Of a stretch of DNA of 5,657 nucleotides, positions 4,389 through 5,657 are shown one piece after another (position 1 is the stretch's first letter; each line of letters begins with the position of its first letter). The position numbers and the translations under genes are program-made. The notes under the pieces are model-generated. The model made no database searches, had not been told where the DNA came from, and worked only from the letters and a program-made list of their open reading frames with translations. Origin of the DNA: Gammaproteobacteria bacterium (GTDB lineage Bacteria > Pseudomonadota > Gammaproteobacteria > UBA7966); contig DNIF01000230.1 in the NCBI GenBank assembly GCA_003485715.1, positions 1 to 5,657 on the forward strand, written 5' to 3'.

Positions 4389-4697
4389 AAACGCGTTCAT
4401 TACGATGACACCGGCAACGATCAATCCCATTCCAGCCATTGCTGGAACGTCGAGCTTCTGGCCCTGAATTATCCATGCTACTGCTGCGATCAGCACAATA
4501 CCGCAGCCCGACCAAATGGCGTAGGCAACGCCAGTTGGGATAGTTTTCAAAGTTAGCGATAGGCAATAAAACGCGACTACATATGCAAGTGCAGTAAGCA
4601 AGCTGGGGACCAGCTTCGTAAAGCCTTCGCTTTGTTTCATGAACGTGGTTCCGATCACTTCGGATATGATCGCTACCGCGAGAAGAACGTAATTCAT
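4368..4697 (-). CDS. Small multidrug resistance (SMR) efflux transporter, EmrE/Qac type
   Basis: This 109-residue inner-membrane protein should work as a dual-topology dimer exchanging protons for cationic compounds such as quaternary ammonium disinfectants. Four membrane helices are visible (about 2-21, 29-50, 57-77, 84-104). Glu13 corresponds to the essential EmrE Glu14. Tyr39 and Trp62 match EmrE Tyr40 and Trp63. IPTGVAYAIWSG, GQKLD and GMGLIVAGV are family signatures. The segment EVIGTTFMKQSEGFTKL follows the EmrE/QacE pattern rather than the guanidinium exporter (Gdx/SugE) pattern. The start ATG at 4697 has GGAG (4706-4703) five bases upstream. It is transcribed against the rep operon and is the only obvious cargo gene. 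Exact substrates cannot be read from sequence. Confidence 0.93.
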   Translation of the reverse strand: MNYVLLAVAIISEVIGTTFMKQSEGFTKLVPSLLTALAYVVAFYCLSLTLKTIPTGVAYAIWSGCGIVLIAAVAWIIQGQKLDVPAMAGMGLIVAGVIVMNAFSKTAAH

Positions 4698-4702
4698 GTG
4701 CG

Positions 4703-4776
4703 CTCCGGTTTCTCGTCGGAAGGCACGGCCCTGTTATCACAAGGCGTCCTCCCGACAGGGTCAGGTTGACGCCGTG
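4703..4776 (-). promoter_or_regulatory. Structured 5' leader of the SMR gene
   Basis: Read on the minus strand, CACGG (4776-4772) and CCCTGT (4760-4755) can pair with the contiguous ACAGGGCCGTG (4734-4724). This leaves an 11-base bulge and a 20-base loop. The bulge CGTC (4771-4768) is complementary to loop GACG (4748-4745). The pairing extends to six bases, GGCGTC/GACGCC, if the outer stem opens. A second hairpin, TTCCG/CGGAG (4721-4717 with 4707-4703, one G-U pair), covers the Shine-Dalgarno GGAG. The fold could control translation, but I cannot match it to a named riboswitch. Confidence 0.4.
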
Positions 4777-4822
4777 GCAGGGAAGAACCCGCGATTTGCG
4801 GGCGCAGGAGACACCACCCTGC
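4777..4822 (-). repeat. Nested hairpin in the SMR upstream region
   Basis: GCAGGG (4777-4782) pairs with CCCTGC (4817-4822), and inside it CCCGC-GATTT-GCGGG (4788-4802) is a perfect hairpin. It directly abuts the leader stem described for the SMR gene (ending at 4776), so the two may form one folded RNA. Confidence 0.4.
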
Positions 4823-4839
4823 TACTCTATTCTCGGCAT

Positions 4840-4887
4840 GATCCCGATAGCGTCTTTATCTGGAACTGTCACGTCAGCTATCGGATC
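4840..4887. repeat. Imperfect long inverted repeat upstream of the SMR gene
   Basis: GATCCCGATAGC (4840-4851) pairs with GCTATCGGATC (4877-4887), 11 pairs with one bulged C and a 25-base loop. It lies about 145 bases upstream of the SMR start and overlaps the stop of the possible small gene 4878-5087. It could be a weak terminator of that transcript or a regulator site. No T-run follows. Confidence 0.4.
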
Positions 4888-5087
4888 GCGCTTGCTGCCT
4901 TCAGAGCGTCTAAAAATGGTCGACGGCTGACCGTCAGCTTCTGCCTGACGACAAACACATGAATCCGCGCATGGCTGACCGGCACACTCACGACCGCGCC
5001 GCCGCCGCGATCTGGCTGCACGAAAAACCCTGCCGGATTGGGAATATGCACGAAAACCCCGATTTCAGGGTTTTCCGTCATCCTCAT
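4878..5087 (-). CDS. Possible 69-residue gene coupled to the relaxase
   Basis: Its ATG (5087-5085) overlaps the relaxase stop in an ATGA arrangement, the usual sign of translational coupling. A second in-frame ATG lies two codons later. The product begins MRMTENPEIGVFVHIPNPAG and contains two similar short segments (VFVHIPNP and FFVQPDRG) encoded by a 30-bp direct repeat. No domain, signal peptide or membrane segment is recognised. Against it, a terminator-like hairpin (5053-5074) lies within its 5' end and the stop falls inside an inverted repeat. If it is not coding, 4698-5083 is an untranslated stretch holding only hairpins and the SMR leader. Confidence 0.35.
   Translation of the reverse strand: MRMTENPEIGVFVHIPNPAGFFVQPDRGGGAVVSVPVSHARIHVFVVRQKLTVSRRPFLDALKAASAIR
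4932..4950. repeat. Short hairpin
   Basis: CGTCAG-CTTCTGC-CTGACG is a perfect 6-bp stem with a 7-base loop, inside the possible small gene 4878-5087. If that gene is not real, this is one of several hairpins in the untranslated stretch between the relaxase and the SMR gene. Confidence 0.35.
5017..5056. repeat. Direct repeat TGCACGAAAA, 30-bp period
   Basis: TGCACGAAAA occurs at 5017-5026 and 5047-5056, in both cases followed by an A/C run (ACCC or CCCC). The exact 30-bp spacing keeps the reading frame of the possible gene 4878-5087. It may reflect a small internal duplication or a protein-binding repeat. Confidence 0.45.
5053..5074. terminator. Possible bidirectional terminator after the relaxase gene
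   Basis: AAAACCC-CGATTTCA-GGGTTTT (5053-5074) is a perfect 7-bp stem ending in four T on either strand. It starts nine bases after the relaxase stop codon on the minus strand. The T residues are part of the stem rather than a separate tail, so it is weak as an intrinsic terminator. Confidence 0.35.
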
Positions 5088-5657
5088 CGGCTCATGCCAC
5101 GATCACGTTGCAGGACCAGCTCGCGCTCATGGAGCAACTGGCCCACCGCGCGCGCCATCTGGGGTTCGCGCTGGATCCGCTCGATGTAGAGATCCTTGGT
5201 GTGCTGGTTCGCTCCGTTATAGGCATCCACCGCCTTGCGGAGCGCCTCCGGGGTCGCCTTCCAGTCGCTATTATGGTCGCCATAGCCATGGCCGCCCGCC
5301 TCGCGCTTCCCGGCAATGGTCCTGAACTTCTCCGCCACTTTCTCACGGTCCTGCACCTGCTGGCGTTCCTGTGCCTGCTCACGGGTGCGCTCGGCGACAA
5401 GCCGCTCCTGACGCTGCGCCTCGGCTGCATCGCGCCGATCGCGATCGACCGCGCCGCTCAAGGTGGCCGCGAACGCATGCAGCCTGCCCGATATCCGCTG
5501 CCCTGCATCGCGCAGCCACTCGGTCCCCCGCTCTATATACTGGCGCAGGCCCCGTTGCTCGATGACGCCGGCGTTGTGCTGGCCCACCATCGTTACTGGC
5601 TCATAGGCCCGCCCCTCCCGCATGGCCTGATGCTCGGCACGGCGTTCCATCGCCGTC
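5084..5657 (-). CDS. mobA: MobA/TraA-type (MobQ) relaxase, C-terminal part; continues from 1-638 if circular
   Basis: This is the 3' portion of the relaxase that starts at 638. The frame enters at 5657 as the last base of a GCG codon shared with bases 2 and 1, then reads TAMERRAEHQAMREGRAYEP. HMGPSATAMERR across the joint matches the conserved segment that follows the catalytic domain in this family. The remaining part (about residues 250-403) is highly charged and helical, with a long Arg/Gln/Glu coiled coil (AEAQRQERLVAERTREQAQE) and a C-terminal helical segment. It may hold the protein-contact or coupling region. A stand-alone start at 5650 is in frame but has no reason to be the true start. 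The gene ends in TGA at 5086-5084. Confidence 0.9.
   Translation of the reverse strand, partial: TAMERRAEHQAMREGRAYEPVTMVGQHNAGVIEQRGLRQYIERGTEWLRDAGQRISGRLHAFAATLSGAVDRDRRDAAEAQRQERLVAERTREQAQERQQVQDREKVAEKFRTIAGKREAGGHGYGDHNSDWKATPEALRKAVDAYNGANQHTKDLYIERIQREPQMARAVGQLLHERELVLQRDRGMSR

Noticed and set aside
4207..4740. Minus-strand frame of 177 codons overlapping the SMR gene
   Set aside because: It is the shadow of the SMR gene in another frame. The SMR protein is unmistakable.
4368..4780. Integron gene cassette with attC site around the SMR gene
   Set aside because: No GTTRRRY-type core sites or attC-like inverted pair flank the gene, and there is no integrase.
4703..4822. Guanidine riboswitch (classes I-IV) upstream of the SMR gene
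   Set aside because: I could not find the conserved sequence blocks of any class, for example the ACGR loops of class II. The transporter is of Qac rather than Gdx type.
4696..4962. Plus-strand frame of 88 codons
   Set aside because: No ribosome-binding site or recognisable product. It lies opposite the SMR leader.
1..5657. CRISPR array, insertion sequence, tRNA or rRNA genes
   Set aside because: No regularly spaced repeats, transposase frames or cloverleaf/rRNA signatures were seen.

Overview
The window reads as one complete small mobilizable plasmid, circular and 5657 bp long, cut inside its relaxase gene. The strongest evidence is that the minus-strand relaxase frame runs off the left edge (638 down to 1) and continues in the same frame from the right edge (5657 down to 5084). 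This gives one uninterrupted 403-residue MobA/TraA-type (MobQ class) protein. The GC-rich mobilization genes and the style of the relaxase suggest an alphaproteobacterial host, possibly a sphingomonad. That is an inference from family resemblance, not a search result.

Mobilization block (5084 through the origin to 1518). The relaxase (minus strand) and two accessory genes (plus strand: a MobC/TraD-like protein and a coiled-coil protein with one membrane segment) diverge from a compact oriT at about 657-746. The oriT has four consecutive perfect short hairpins. The last abuts the MobQ-type nic core TAAGTGCGCCCT. A further hairpin covers the ribosome-binding site of the first accessory gene.

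Stability block (1520-2256, minus strand). This is a complete higB-higA toxin-antitoxin operon, convergent with the mobilization operon with a single base between stop codons. Two copies of TTCCCA-N3-TGGGAA lie just upstream of higB and are the likely autoregulatory operators.

Replication block (about 2290-4244). A gene-free stretch of almost 670 bases holds a series of hairpins, a perfect 21-bp inverted repeat, iteron-like TAGCTCA half-sites, an AT-richer segment and a terminator-like hairpin. It leads into a winged-helix Rep-type initiator gene, followed by a HTH/coiled-coil gene and a small helical gene in the same direction. A 45-residue reading frame may end this operon.

Cargo block (4368-4960, minus strand). 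An EmrE/Qac-type small multidrug resistance (SMR) transporter sits between the replication operon and the relaxase 3' end. Its 5' leader can fold into a bulged stem with a possible pseudoknot, and a small hairpin covers its ribosome-binding site. A possible 69-residue gene overlaps the relaxase stop codon by ATGA.

Together these give replication, post-segregational maintenance, mobilization by a helper conjugative system, and one efflux trait. I see no partition genes, resolvase, transposase, tRNA, rRNA or CRISPR array.
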